From assembly GCA_017461665.1 (NCBI GenBank), contig JAFTXI010000030.1, forward strand, positions 124,001 to 188,000: a stretch of DNA of 64,000 nucleotides. The letters are read 5' to 3'. The position numbers and the translations under genes are program-made. This DNA is from Bacteroidales bacterium. GTDB taxonomy: Bacteria > Bacteroidota > Bacteroidia > Bacteroidales > F082. Positions 41,720 to 50,371 of the stretch are shown here, piece after piece. Position 1 is the first letter of the stretch; the number at the start of each line of letters is the position of its first letter. The notes under the pieces are model-generated. The model worked only from the letters and a program-made list of their open reading frames with translations, was not told the origin of the DNA and did no database searches.

Positions 41720-43876
41720 TTAGAGATTTGTCTTGAAATATTCGGTAATCTTAGTGACCAAGTGTGCTCTGTCCGGACCATAGACGTTGTGGTCGTGTCC
41801 TGGATAAACGAAGTAATCTAACTGCTTACCGTTGTGTATGCAGTTCTCAACAAATACCAATGAATGTTGCCAAAGAACGACGGGGTCGGTGGTGCAGTGT
41901 ATAATCATTAACTTACCTTCTAATTTATCGGTTTTATTTTCTAAGCTTGTAAGTTCGTAGCCTTCAGGATTTTCTTCCGGTGTATCCATGTAACGTTCAC
42001 CATACATTATCTCGTAATATTTCCAATCCATCACAGGACCGCCGGCTGTAGAGACTTTTACGTCTTCTGGATAATTTATCTTCATGTTGGTACTCATGAA
42101 TCCGCCGTAGCTCCATCCGTCTGTTCCTATACGGTCAGCATCAACGTAAGGAAGCGACTTCAAATAATCAATACCGACTTTTTGGTCGCGCATCTCAGCT
42201 TGTCCGCATTGACGGTGAATGACTTGCTCGAAGGCCTCGCCTCTGTCGGCAGATCCTCTGTTGTCTAAACTGAAAACGATGAATCCTTCTTGTGAGAGAT
42301 AATGTAAATAGATACCTGCGCCTGCTGTCCAGTCGTCGGTAATCAATTGAGCGTGAGGTCCGCCATAGACGTAGATGATGACAGGATATTTTTTGTTAGG
42401 GTCGAAGTTGTAAGGTTTGATAAGACGTGTGTAAAGTGTCTGTCCGTCTTCTGCCTCCAAAGTGCCGAGTTCTATTGTACCTATATTATATTCCTTCAAT
42501 GGGTCGGCAGCTTCGTGCAAACGTTTCATCATTCCGTTGAGATTCATCAAATCGACATTGTTGGCAACGTCAGTGCTTGAATATGTGTCGATGAAATATT
42601 TTCCTGATGCGCTTGGCTTGACGCTATGTGTTCCGTGTTCTTTGCTAATCTTGACTTTCTTGCCGTTCTTGATGTTATGTTTGTAGAAATGACGTTCCAA
42701 CGGACTTACCTCAGTTGAGATGTAATAAACATTGTCGCCTTTTTTGTCGAAGCCTTCAAAAGCTGTGACGACGAAATCGCCTTTCGTGATTTGCTTGGCT
42801 TCCTTAGTCTCTACGTTGTGTTTCCAGATATGATAGAAACCGTCGCGTTGAGCAAGCCATACAAATTCTTTGTTGTTGTTTGGTAAGAAATGAGCTGGAC
42901 CGACAGGTTCAACATATTGGTCGTCGTTATCTTCAAAAATTGTCTGAATATAATTACCGTCTATTGCACTATATTCGTTGAATTGAAGATGATTTTGACC
43001 GCGATTCAAGATGCCGATATATATCTTTTCGTTGTCAGGATTCCATGTTATTGATGTAAGATATTGATCTGTAGGTTCGCCTGTCTTAATGATTAAGTCA
43101 GATTCTGAAGTTAAGTCATAGATATGTAATTTTACCTCGTGACTTGTCATGCCTGCCATTGGATATTTTATCGGTTTTGATGTGGCTACACGTTCTGTGA
43201 TGTCAACTAAAGGATAGTCTGTCACCATGTTCTCGTCCATGTTGTAGTAAGCAAGTTTGTTTCCGTCTGGCGACCAGAAGATCCCGCCGTTGATGGCGAA
43301 CTCGTTACGGTGAACCGATTGACCTGCAACGACGTTTTCTGGGTTGTCAGTTACTTGTACGTGATTATCTCCGTTGGCGTAGTAAAGATTGTTGTCGATG
43401 GTGTAAGCGACTTTCAATGAAGGTGTAGTGATTGTATAGTTTTCAGCGTTTGTAGGAAGTGAAGTCACTTTGCTGATGGTGTTTTCTTTAATATTGAGAA
43501 GGTTGAGGTTGATGCAGTTGTTGGTTTTATCGTAGCTGTAGTAATAAGCTTTGTTTGCATCCAACCAAGTGAGATTTGGCATACGTTTCACGCTGTCCAT
43601 TTCAGCTTGATTAAGATAAGAATTCACTTGGTCTAATGTTAACAAGACTGTTGCACTTTTTGCAGTAGCGTCTTGAACCATAAGATTGTTTGGATTTTCA
43701 TTGTCGGCGAAGACAAATTTGTCGGTGTTTGGCAACCATTTAACACTTTTGCCTACTGGATATACACTGCGATTTTGATAGGCAGCATCCATAGGAGTAA
43801 GCATCTTCTTTTCCTGTGCAAAAATCGAGGTGATTGAAATACAGAATAATGTTAATAATAAAAGTGACTTTCTCAT
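41720..43876 (-). CDS. Dipeptidyl peptidase IV (S9 family)
   Basis: 718 residues from ATG 43876 (MRKSLLLLTLFCISITSIFAQ signal peptide; the longer frame from 43933 starts inside a 53-bp repeat and is rejected). An eight-bladed beta-propeller (about 40-460) precedes the alpha/beta hydrolase domain. The nucleophile Ser is in GWSYGGF, the Asp in CTTDPVVLWQ, and the His in GHDHNVYG near the C-terminus. A VYGGPHAQ segment fits S9B peptidases. It removes X-Pro or X-Ala dipeptides from peptide N-termini, in the periplasm or at the surface. It lies 119 bases downstream of the GGGP synthase homologue and may be co-transcribed; no TAnnTTTG box is near its ATG. Confidence 0.92.
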   Translation of the reverse strand: MRKSLLLLTLFCISITSIFAQEKKMLTPMDAAYQNRSVYPVGKSVKWLPNTDKFVFADNENPNNLMVQDATAKSATVLLTLDQVNSYLNQAEMDSVKRMPNLTWLDANKAYYYSYDKTNNCINLNLLNIKENTISKVTSLPTNAENYTITTPSLKVAYTIDNNLYYANGDNHVQVTDNPENVVAGQSVHRNEFAINGGIFWSPDGNKLAYYNMDENMVTDYPLVDITERVATSKPIKYPMAGMTSHEVKLHIYDLTSESDLIIKTGEPTDQYLTSITWNPDNEKIYIGILNRGQNHLQFNEYSAIDGNYIQTIFEDNDDQYVEPVGPAHFLPNNNKEFVWLAQRDGFYHIWKHNVETKEAKQITKGDFVVTAFEGFDKKGDNVYYISTEVSPLERHFYKHNIKNGKKVKISKEHGTHSVKPSASGKYFIDTYSSTDVANNVDLMNLNGMMKRLHEAADPLKEYNIGTIELGTLEAEDGQTLYTRLIKPYNFDPNKKYPVIIYVYGGPHAQLITDDWTAGAGIYLHYLSQEGFIVFSLDNRGSADRGEAFEQVIHRQCGQAEMRDQKVGIDYLKSLPYVDADRIGTDGWSYGGFMSTNMKINYPEDVKVSTAGGPVMDWKYYEIMYGERYMDTPEENPEGYELTSLENKTDKLEGKLMIIHCTTDPVVLWQHSLVFVENCIHNGKQLDYFVYPGHDHNVYGPDRAHLVTKITEYFKTNL

Positions 43877-43922
43877 GATTTTAATATTTGTTAATTGTAA
43901 TTTTTTTTGATTTCTCTTGTGA

Positions 43923-43973
43923 AGACGCAGCAATTACAAATTGTTTGTTTTCAATGGTGTAATTGCTTCGTCT
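43923..43973. repeat. 53-bp GAGACG hairpin repeat, copy 8
   Basis: AGACG-CAG-CAATTACA, ATTGTTTGTTTTCAATGG loop, TGTAATTG-CTT-CGTCT. Between DPP4 and the GGGP synthase gene; adjoining ACAATTAAC repeats include the synthase stop codon. Confidence 0.85.
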
Positions 43974-43995
43974 TTACATTGTTAACTGTAAATTG

Positions 43996-44733
43996 TTAAT
44001 TGTCAATTGCGCTATGAATTGCTTCTGCAAATTCTTTTAAATTGTCTGTGTTTTTCTCGAGTGCGTTTCCAATCACCACGATGTCGGCTCCGGCTTTGGC
44101 GCATTCGGCTGCTTTTTCTGGTGTTCTGATGCCGCCGCCCACTATGAGAGGAACACTGACAGTCTTCTTAACCTTGCTAATCATTTCTTTAGATATAGGA
44201 TTGATAGCGCCGGAACCTGCGTCCATATAGATGATCTTCAGACCTAACATTTCGCCGGCAAGAGCGGTACACATCGCGATGTCGTCTTTGTCGTGTGGGA
44301 TAGGAGTGGTGTTGCTCATATACGAAACCGAGGTCGGGCATCCTCCGTCGATAAGCATATAACCTGTCGGGATAATTTCATTGCCGTAGAGTTTTAAATA
44401 TGGTGCGGCAATGACATGTCTGCCAATCAACATTTCAGAATTACGTCCGGAAATCAACGACAATAACAAAAAACCGTCACACCATTTGCTGATTTGCAAA
44501 GAATTGCCAGGAAATATAAGAACCGGAATGTCGCAATGTTTCTTTATCAATTTAATGCAATGATCCAAACTATCTGTGGTCAAAAGACTGCCTCCAACAA
44601 AGAAGAAATCAACTCCGACAACTTTTGACTTTTCAACAATCTCAATAATTTGTTCGTCGCTTGGTTTGTCAGGGTCAATGAGAATCGCGAATTTCTTTTT
44701 TGAAGCGTCTGATAATGTATTATATACACTCAT
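43996..44733 (-). CDS. Geranylgeranylglyceryl phosphate synthase family protein
   Basis: 245 residues of the GGGPS/PcrB TIM-barrel family. The N-terminal AILIDPDKP, the VGGSLLTTDSLD segment, PVLIFPGNSLQIS, GYMLIDGGCPTSV, YMDAGSGA and the C-terminal phosphate-binding VPLIVGGGIRTPEKA with ADIVVIGNALE all fit bacterial group II enzymes of Bacteroidetes. It joins sn-glycerol-1-phosphate to a polyprenyl diphosphate, an archaeal-type ether lipid step whose role in Bacteroidetes is little understood. A TATATTTG box lies 24 bases upstream. Its final codons and stop (GAC AAT TAA) belong to an ACAATTAAC repeat. Confidence 0.88.
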   Translation of the reverse strand: MSVYNTLSDASKKKFAILIDPDKPSDEQIIEIVEKSKVVGVDFFFVGGSLLTTDSLDHCIKLIKKHCDIPVLIFPGNSLQISKWCDGFLLLSLISGRNSEMLIGRHVIAAPYLKLYGNEIIPTGYMLIDGGCPTSVSYMSNTTPIPHDKDDIAMCTALAGEMLGLKIIYMDAGSGAINPISKEMISKVKKTVSVPLIVGGGIRTPEKAAECAKAGADIVVIGNALEKNTDNLKEFAEAIHSAIDN

Positions 44734-44756
44734 GTGTCTGTTTTTTTAAAGAACTA

Positions 44757-44764
44757 CAAATATA
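44757..44764 (-). promoter_or_regulatory. -7 promoter box of the GGGP synthase gene
   Basis: Minus-strand TATATTTG, matching TAnnTTTG, 23 bases upstream of ATG 44733. Confidence 0.6.
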
Positions 44765-44831
44765 GGATTTTTTTATTTCATAAGGAATACTTCTGAATTA
44801 TTTTTTGTCTCTTTATAACTATCTTTTTTTA

Positions 44832-44839
44832 TACTTTTG
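44832..44839 (+). promoter_or_regulatory. -7 promoter box of hemW, implying a leaderless mRNA
   Basis: TACTTTTG matches TAnnTTTG and ends 4 bases before ATG 44844, so transcription would begin at or next to the start codon. Confidence 0.5.
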
Positions 44840-44843
44840 CAGC

Positions 44844-45968
44844 ATGAATGGAATATATATTCACGTGCCTTTTTGCAAGAGCAAATGTGCCTACTGCAAT
44901 TTCTTTTCTTTGGCTTCGAAAAGTAAGATAAAAGATTATGTAAAAGCATTGAAAAATGAGATTTCCTTTCGTAGAAATTATCTTGATGATGAAGCTATTA
45001 GGACGATTTACTTCGGAGGTGGAACGCCGTCTCTTCTTCCGATAAGTTCTATTGAGGAAATTATAAATCTTCTACATCATAACTATAATGTTGATTCTAA
45101 CCCGGAGATAACTCTTGAGATAAATCCCGATACTATTGATAAAGAGAAAATGTTATCTTTAAAAGAGATGGGTGTCAATAGGATGAGCGTTGGAATTCAG
45201 AGTTTCTTCGACGATGACCTAAAATATCTCGGACGACGTCACGATTCTAATCACGCGTTGCAAGTCTTGGAAAACTTAATAAATGTTAATTTCGATAAAA
45301 TAACTCTCGACCTGATTTATGGAATCCCGACTCTGACAGAAGAAAAATGGAATAAGAACTTGGATATTTTCTTCGCGACAGGATTTTCTCATCTCTCGGC
45401 TTACGCCTTGACAGTTGAACCGAAAACTATACTCGGACAAAGAATAAACAAAGGTGATTTACAAGATGTTAGTGAAGAAGAAACAATAAATCATTATAAT
45501 ATCTTAGTTGAGCGTACAAAAGAACAAGGTTTTGAACATTACGAGATTTCCAACTTTGCCAAACCCGATTGTCGTTCACTTCATAACAGCATTTATTGGA
45601 GTGATGGGAAGTATCTTGGCCTCGGACCTTCGGCTCATTCATACGACGGAAATTCTCGTCAGTGGAATGTCTCCAATCTCTCTCAATACATAAAACTCGC
45701 CGGAAAATCAGACGATTGTTTTGAAAAAGAAATACTTACTTTAGACGATAAATACAACGAATATGTGATGACTTCACTTCGTACTTCTTGGGGTTGTAAT
45801 GTTGAAAAGATAAAATTACATTACGGTATAAAATATGCCGATTTTTTCTTAAAAAATGTTAAAAAGTATATCGAGTCAGGAGTGATGTTAATAAATGACA
45901 ATAACTATTTTCTCTCTGAAAAGGGCAAATTATTCGCCGACGGAATAGCCTCAGATTTATTTTTATAA
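44844..45968 (+). CDS. hemW: HemW-like radical SAM protein
   Basis: 374 residues from ATG 44844 (MNGIYIHVPFC aligns with family starts; upstream codons from 44805 are rejected because they overlap the promoter). The radical SAM motif is CKSKCAYC (Cys11, Cys15, Cys18), with FGGGTPSLL and EINPDT following, and the C-terminal HemN-like domain with SIYWSDGKYLGLGPSAHSYDG. HemW was long annotated as oxygen-independent coproporphyrinogen oxidase but lacks the fourth Cys spacing of HemN (CxxxCxxC followed by N here) and acts as a heme chaperone in other bacteria. It is transcribed divergently from the GGGP synthase gene. Confidence 0.88.
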   Translation: MNGIYIHVPFCKSKCAYCNFFSLASKSKIKDYVKALKNEISFRRNYLDDEAIRTIYFGGGTPSLLPISSIEEIINLLHHNYNVDSNPEITLEINPDTIDKEKMLSLKEMGVNRMSVGIQSFFDDDLKYLGRRHDSNHALQVLENLINVNFDKITLDLIYGIPTLTEEKWNKNLDIFFATGFSHLSAYALTVEPKTILGQRINKGDLQDVSEEETINHYNILVERTKEQGFEHYEISNFAKPDCRSLHNSIYWSDGKYLGLGPSAHSYDGNSRQWNVSNLSQYIKLAGKSDDCFEKEILTLDDKYNEYVMTSLRTSWGCNVEKIKLHYGIKYADFFLKNVKKYIESGVMLINDNNYFLSEKGKLFADGIASDLFL

Positions 45969-46057
45969 ATTTGAAATAAAGTGAATTTACTACTATATTT
46001 TTTCTTAACTTTACACCCGTAAAAATGTAAAGCTACAAATTATTAAAACTATTAGTT

Positions 46058-46126
46058 ATGAGTAAGTTCCGTAAATTTATAACCATCTTTTTGTTGGTTA
46101 TCGGCATTATTGTGACTAATAACTGA
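46058..46126 (+). CDS. Possible 22-residue membrane micropeptide or gene remnant
   Basis: ATG 46058 opens a 22-codon frame, MSKFRKFITIFLLVIGIIVT NN-stop, too short for normal ORF calling. It has two basic residues then a single hydrophobic helix, like a signal peptide or small membrane peptide. A TAACTTTA sequence about 50 bases upstream is one base off the -7 consensus. It ends right before GACAATTGACAAAATT repeat DNA and the M49 gene. Either a micropeptide or a decayed signal-peptide gene. Confidence 0.25.
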   Translation: MSKFRKFITIFLLVIGIIVTNN

Positions 46127-46154
46127 CGGCTGACAATTGACAAAATTAAAAAAT

Positions 46155-47795
46155 ATGAAAATTAAAAACTTAGTAATGATTTTAACATTGGCATCAGTGA
46201 CCATTAGTTGCGCTGATTCAAAAAAAGAAACAAAAACTAACTATTCTGACCTTACAAAACAATATGCTAAGGTTCAATTGACTTCCGACATTACTCATTT
46301 ATCTGACAATGAGAAACAAATGTTGAACTATCTCTATGAAATCGGTAATATCATGGACGATATTTTCTGGACTCAGAATTACGGTGGAGATAAGGAGACA
46401 TTCTTAAATTCTATCGAAGATGCCGACGCTCGTCAGTTTGCAGAAATTAACTATGGTCCTTGGAATCATTTCGACAACCTCGCTTCTTTCCTTCCTGAAT
46501 ATGGCACAATGCCAGCTGGTGCAGGTTTCTATCCTGCCGACATGACGAAAGAAGAGTTTGAGGCATGGGATAATCCTGATAAAACAAGTCAATACACTTT
46601 GATTACACGCGACGAAAACGGTCAGCTTCAAGCTGTTTGGTTTCACGATGCTTACGCAGAACAAATCAATAAAGCTGCCGACCTTTTAATGAAAGCTGCT
46701 GACCTCGCAGGCGATAAAGAGTTTGCAGATTACTTGCGTCTCAGAGCAAAAGCCTTGCTGACCGACGATTACTTTGAAAGCGACATGGCATGGATGGACG
46801 TCCGTAACAACAACGTTGACTTCGTTGTAGGTCCAATCGAAAATTATGTCGATGCTCTCTACGGTTATAAATCAGCTCATGAAGCATTTATCTTAATCAA
46901 AGACCAAGACTGGAGCAAGAAACTCGCTCATTACGCAGGCTTCCTCCCTGAGTTACAGACGCAACTTCCTGTAGCACCGGAATATAAACAAGAAAAACCA
47001 GGCGCCGACGCCGACCTCGCAGTATATGATGCAGTGTTCTATGGCGGCGACTGTAACATGGCTGGCAAGACTATCGCTATCAACTTGCCAAACGACGAAA
47101 GAGTACAACTTCAAAAAGGAACTCGTAAGCTTCAACTCAAAAACGCTATGAAAGCTAAGTTCGACAATATCTTGGTTCCAATCTCCGACGTTCTTATGAC
47201 ACCTGAGTCACGCCAAAACATCAAATTCGATGCTTTCTTCGCAAACGTCATGTTCCACGAAGTGGCTCACGGCATGGGTATCAAAAACACTTTAGATGGT
47301 AAAGGTACTGTTCGCCACGCTCTTAAAGAACAATATTCAGCTATCGAAGAAGCTAAAGCCGATATCCTCGGTCTTTATTTGGTGACAAAACTCTCAGAGA
47401 TGGGCGAATATACAAACTCAACTTTGGAAGAAAACTACACTACTTTCATGGCAGGTATCTTCCGTTCGGTACGCTTCGGTGCATCAAGTGCTCACGGTAA
47501 AGCTAATATGCTTACCTTCAATTTCTTGGAAAATGAAGGCGCATTCACTCGTAATGAAGAAGGCTTATATGCAATCAACTTTGAAGCAATGAAAGACGCT
47601 GTTGCTAAATTAGGAGGCGAAATCCTTAAAGCTCAAGGCGATGGCGACTACGAATTTGTTAAAGAATGGATTGCTACCGACGGCGTTATCAAGCCAACTT
47701 TACAAGCCGACTTGGATAAGGTAAACGGAATGGGTATTCCAAAAGACATCTATTATGAAATGTCAGCTGACCTCTTAATAGACAATAGTAAATAA
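46155..47795 (+). CDS. M49 family dipeptidyl peptidase III-like lipoprotein
   Basis: 546 residues from ATG 46155 (an upstream frame from 46137 lies in repeat DNA). Lipoprotein signal LASVTISCADS with lipidated Cys. The zinc site is FHEVAHG (His368, Glu369, His372) with the second motif IEEAKAD supplying the third ligand, typical of M49. The first motif has the five-residue HEVAH form rather than the six-residue HELLGH of eukaryotic DPP III; a pentapeptide form is known in the Caldithrix abyssi enzyme. It would release dipeptides from short peptides in the periplasm. It is followed by hairpin-repeat copy 9 and then the S46 peptidase gene. Confidence 0.85.
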   Translation: MKIKNLVMILTLASVTISCADSKKETKTNYSDLTKQYAKVQLTSDITHLSDNEKQMLNYLYEIGNIMDDIFWTQNYGGDKETFLNSIEDADARQFAEINYGPWNHFDNLASFLPEYGTMPAGAGFYPADMTKEEFEAWDNPDKTSQYTLITRDENGQLQAVWFHDAYAEQINKAADLLMKAADLAGDKEFADYLRLRAKALLTDDYFESDMAWMDVRNNNVDFVVGPIENYVDALYGYKSAHEAFILIKDQDWSKKLAHYAGFLPELQTQLPVAPEYKQEKPGADADLAVYDAVFYGGDCNMAGKTIAINLPNDERVQLQKGTRKLQLKNAMKAKFDNILVPISDVLMTPESRQNIKFDAFFANVMFHEVAHGMGIKNTLDGKGTVRHALKEQYSAIEEAKADILGLYLVTKLSEMGEYTNSTLEENYTTFMAGIFRSVRFGASSAHGKANMLTFNFLENEGAFTRNEEGLYAINFEAMKDAVAKLGGEILKAQGDGDYEFVKEWIATDGVIKPTLQADLDKVNGMGIPKDIYYEMSADLLIDNSK

Positions 47796-47814
47796 TTGAC
47801 AATTAACAATAGTA

Positions 47815-47866
47815 GAGACGTATCAATTTCACCAAAGAAATAAACAATATGAAATTGCTGCGTCTC
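47815..47866. repeat. 53-bp GAGACG hairpin repeat, copy 9
   Basis: GAGACG-TAT-CAATTTCA, loop with AAATAAACAATA, TGAAATTG-CTG-CGTCTC; opposite orientation to copies 1, 3, 8. Lies between M49 and S46 genes. Confidence 0.85.
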
Positions 47867-47912
47867 TAAATGAATTGAAATTACATTAACAATCAAATAA
47901 TTAACATTAAAA

Positions 47913-50168
47913 ATGAAAAAAGTATTCTTATTTGTTGCCCTTGCAGTATTTTCATTAGTGGGCAAAGTACACGCTGACGAAGGAATGTGGCTTCCTATGT
48001 TCGTCGAGCGTTTGAATTATGTTGACATGGAAAAAATGGGTCTTCAACTTACTCCTGAAGAACTCTACAGTATCAACAACAGCAGTTTGAAAGACGCTAT
48101 CGTCGGTTTGTCAAACGGCGATAGACCTCGTGGCTTCTTCTGTACAGGCGAAATCGTTTCTCAAAACAGCCTTATGTTTACCAACCACCACTGTGGTTAC
48201 AGCTCAATCCAAAAACTCAGTACAGTAGAACACGACTATCTCACAGACGGTTTCTGGGCTAAAGATTTCAGCGAAGAACTTCCTGCTGAAGGTGTTTCTG
48301 CTTCTTTCTTAGTTCGTATGGAAGACGTTACAGAACGCATGCTCGGCGCTGTTAACGACACAATGGACTGGACAGAACGCAACGCTGCCATCGACGCTGC
48401 TGCTAAAGAATTGGAAGCTGCTGCCTCAGAAGATGGTAAATATAACCCTGTCGTAAAAGGTTTCTTTGAAGGTAACGAATATTATATGTTCGTATATCAA
48501 GTGTTTACGGATGTTCGCCTCGTAGGTACTCCTCCTTCATCAATAGGTAAATTCGGCGGCGACACCGACAACTGGATGTGGCCTCGTCACACTGGCGACT
48601 TCTCTATCTTCCGCGTTTACGCTGACGCCAACGGTAATCCTGCTCCTTATTCTCCTGAAAACAAACCTCTTACTCCAAAACATCACCTCCCAGTCTCATT
48701 GGACGGCATCCAAAAAGACGACTTCACAATGATTTGGGGTTTCCCAGGAACAACAGAACGTTACATGACTTCTTACGGTATCAACTATAATGTTGACATA
48801 TTCTATCCAATCATTCACGACATCTTCAAACTCCAAACTGATGTCATGGACGAATTCATGCAAAAAGACGCTTCCGTAAATATCATGTACGCTGACGACA
48901 AAGCTGGTCTCGCTAATACATGGAAGAACTTTGAAGGTCAGATGATTATGCTCCGTAAAAATAAAGTCGCTGAAACAAAGGCTGAACTCGAAGCTCAATT
49001 CGCAGCATGGGTAAATGCTAATCCAAACCGCGTTAAAGAATACGGCGAAGTGTTGCAAACTTTAGCTGACAGCTACGCTCTCGTTTCTCAAATCAGCTCT
49101 TCTATCTATTATCCTAACTACGTCGCAATGACAGGCCCTATCGGTATCTCTGCAGAATTCGGACAATATGCAGCTGACGCACAAAGTAAAGATAAAGAAG
49201 TAGCTAAGGCTGCAGCAGAAGCTCTTAAAGAAATAGACGCTGAAGCTTTCTTCGCTGAGACATACAAACCATTAGAAGACAAGACTTTAGTCGAGATGTT
49301 AAAATTATATTACAACACCTTCGACGCTGAAGCAAATCCAGAATTTTACAAGTTAGTCGATAAGAAATATAAAGGTGACGTTGTTGCTTTGGCAAACGAC
49401 ATCTTGGAAAATTCAATCTTCGCTACTCCGGAGTCTATCAAGGCTTTCATCGAAAAACCTAATGCTAAGAAAGTTGAAAAAGACATTGCTTATCAAGTTT
49501 ATAACGCAATGGTAGGTCAAATTGTTAACAGTATCGTTCCTTATCGTTTGGCAATGCAAAGCATCGACGAAAACAATCACCTCTTCGTTAAAGGCTTACG
49601 CGAGTTTTACGCTGAGGCACAACCAGAAAAATCTTTATATCCAGATGCAAACTCAACATTACGTATGAGCTACGGTTCTGTTCAAGATTATCAACCAGCT
49701 GACGCTATCCACTACGATTACATCTGTACAGCTAACGGTATCCTCGAAAAATATGTCCCAGACGACTATGAATTCGATGTGCCACAAAGACTCTTGGATC
49801 TTATCGAAGCAAGAGACTTCGGTCAATATGCTGACGAAAACGGCGAGTTGGTCGTTTGCTTCCTTTCAACAAACGACATCACTGGCGGTAACTCAGGTAG
49901 TCCAATCATGAACAGCAGAGGCGAACTCATCGGTCTTGCTTTTGACGGTAACTGGGAAGCTATGAGCGGCGACGTCAATTTCGAACCTAACTTGCAACGC
50001 ACAATCAATGTTGACGCACGTTACGTATTGTTCGTCATCGACAAATTCGCTGGTGCAACAAACCTCATCGAAGAATTGACAATCGTCAAGACTCCAAAAT
50101 GTTGCAAAGAAGGAACTCATGAATGCTGCAAAAAAGAAGCAGAAGTTGAGACAACAACAGAGGAATAA
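47913..50168 (+). CDS. S46 family dipeptidyl peptidase, DPP7 type
   Basis: 751 residues. Signal peptide 1-21. The chymotrypsin-like halves carry the catalytic His in MFTNHHCGYS (about 89-97) and Ser661 in TGGNSGSP; the family Asp lies in HTGDFSIFRVY. The residue 18 after the Ser is Gly in GLAFDGN, as in DPP7 (hydrophobic P1) rather than Arg as in DPP11 (acidic P1). It cleaves dipeptides from extended peptides in the periplasm, feeding peptide fermentation. The C-terminal 26 residues are odd: KCCKEGTHECCKKEAEV, with two CC pairs, then an acidic tail; this is not a normal S46 ending. The body of the gene has unusually regular codon use compared with neighbours. Confidence 0.92.
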   Translation: MKKVFLFVALAVFSLVGKVHADEGMWLPMFVERLNYVDMEKMGLQLTPEELYSINNSSLKDAIVGLSNGDRPRGFFCTGEIVSQNSLMFTNHHCGYSSIQKLSTVEHDYLTDGFWAKDFSEELPAEGVSASFLVRMEDVTERMLGAVNDTMDWTERNAAIDAAAKELEAAASEDGKYNPVVKGFFEGNEYYMFVYQVFTDVRLVGTPPSSIGKFGGDTDNWMWPRHTGDFSIFRVYADANGNPAPYSPENKPLTPKHHLPVSLDGIQKDDFTMIWGFPGTTERYMTSYGINYNVDIFYPIIHDIFKLQTDVMDEFMQKDASVNIMYADDKAGLANTWKNFEGQMIMLRKNKVAETKAELEAQFAAWVNANPNRVKEYGEVLQTLADSYALVSQISSSIYYPNYVAMTGPIGISAEFGQYAADAQSKDKEVAKAAAEALKEIDAEAFFAETYKPLEDKTLVEMLKLYYNTFDAEANPEFYKLVDKKYKGDVVALANDILENSIFATPESIKAFIEKPNAKKVEKDIAYQVYNAMVGQIVNSIVPYRLAMQSIDENNHLFVKGLREFYAEAQPEKSLYPDANSTLRMSYGSVQDYQPADAIHYDYICTANGILEKYVPDDYEFDVPQRLLDLIEARDFGQYADENGELVVCFLSTNDITGGNSGSPIMNSRGELIGLAFDGNWEAMSGDVNFEPNLQRTINVDARYVLFVIDKFAGATNLIEELTIVKTPKCCKEGTHECCKKEAEVETTTEE

Positions 50169-50177
50169 TATTTCTGT

Positions 50178-50267
50178 CCACGAATTGGCACTAATTAACA
50201 ATAATTTCTTTCGTGTTGATTGGTGTTGATTCGTGGTTTTTGATTCTGTCCACGAATTGACGCTAAT
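50178..50267. repeat. CCACGAATT repeat unit
   Basis: CCACGAATTGGCACTAAT (50178) pairs with a GTGTTGATTCGTGG segment (to 50236), and a second copy, CCACGAATTGACGCTAAT, follows at 50250-50267. A separate palindromic family, placed between the S46 and alpha-2-macroglobulin genes. Confidence 0.6.
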
Positions 50268-50320
50268 ATTTTTTTGGGGTCACAACTCGATTTTTGTTGA
50301 AGAATAATACCTTTTCACAA

Positions 50321-50328
50321 TAATTTTG
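50321..50328 (+). promoter_or_regulatory. -7 promoter box of the alpha-2-macroglobulin gene
   Basis: TAATTTTG matches TAnnTTTG, 43 bases before ATG 50372. Confidence 0.5.
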
Positions 50329-50371
50329 GTCTTTATTTTGTTATTTTTTATGTTCTCAAAATATAACAATA

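Noticed and set aside
43877-43933. Extended N-terminus of DPP4
   Set aside because: It starts inside the 53-bp repeat; the signal peptide begins at ATG 43876.
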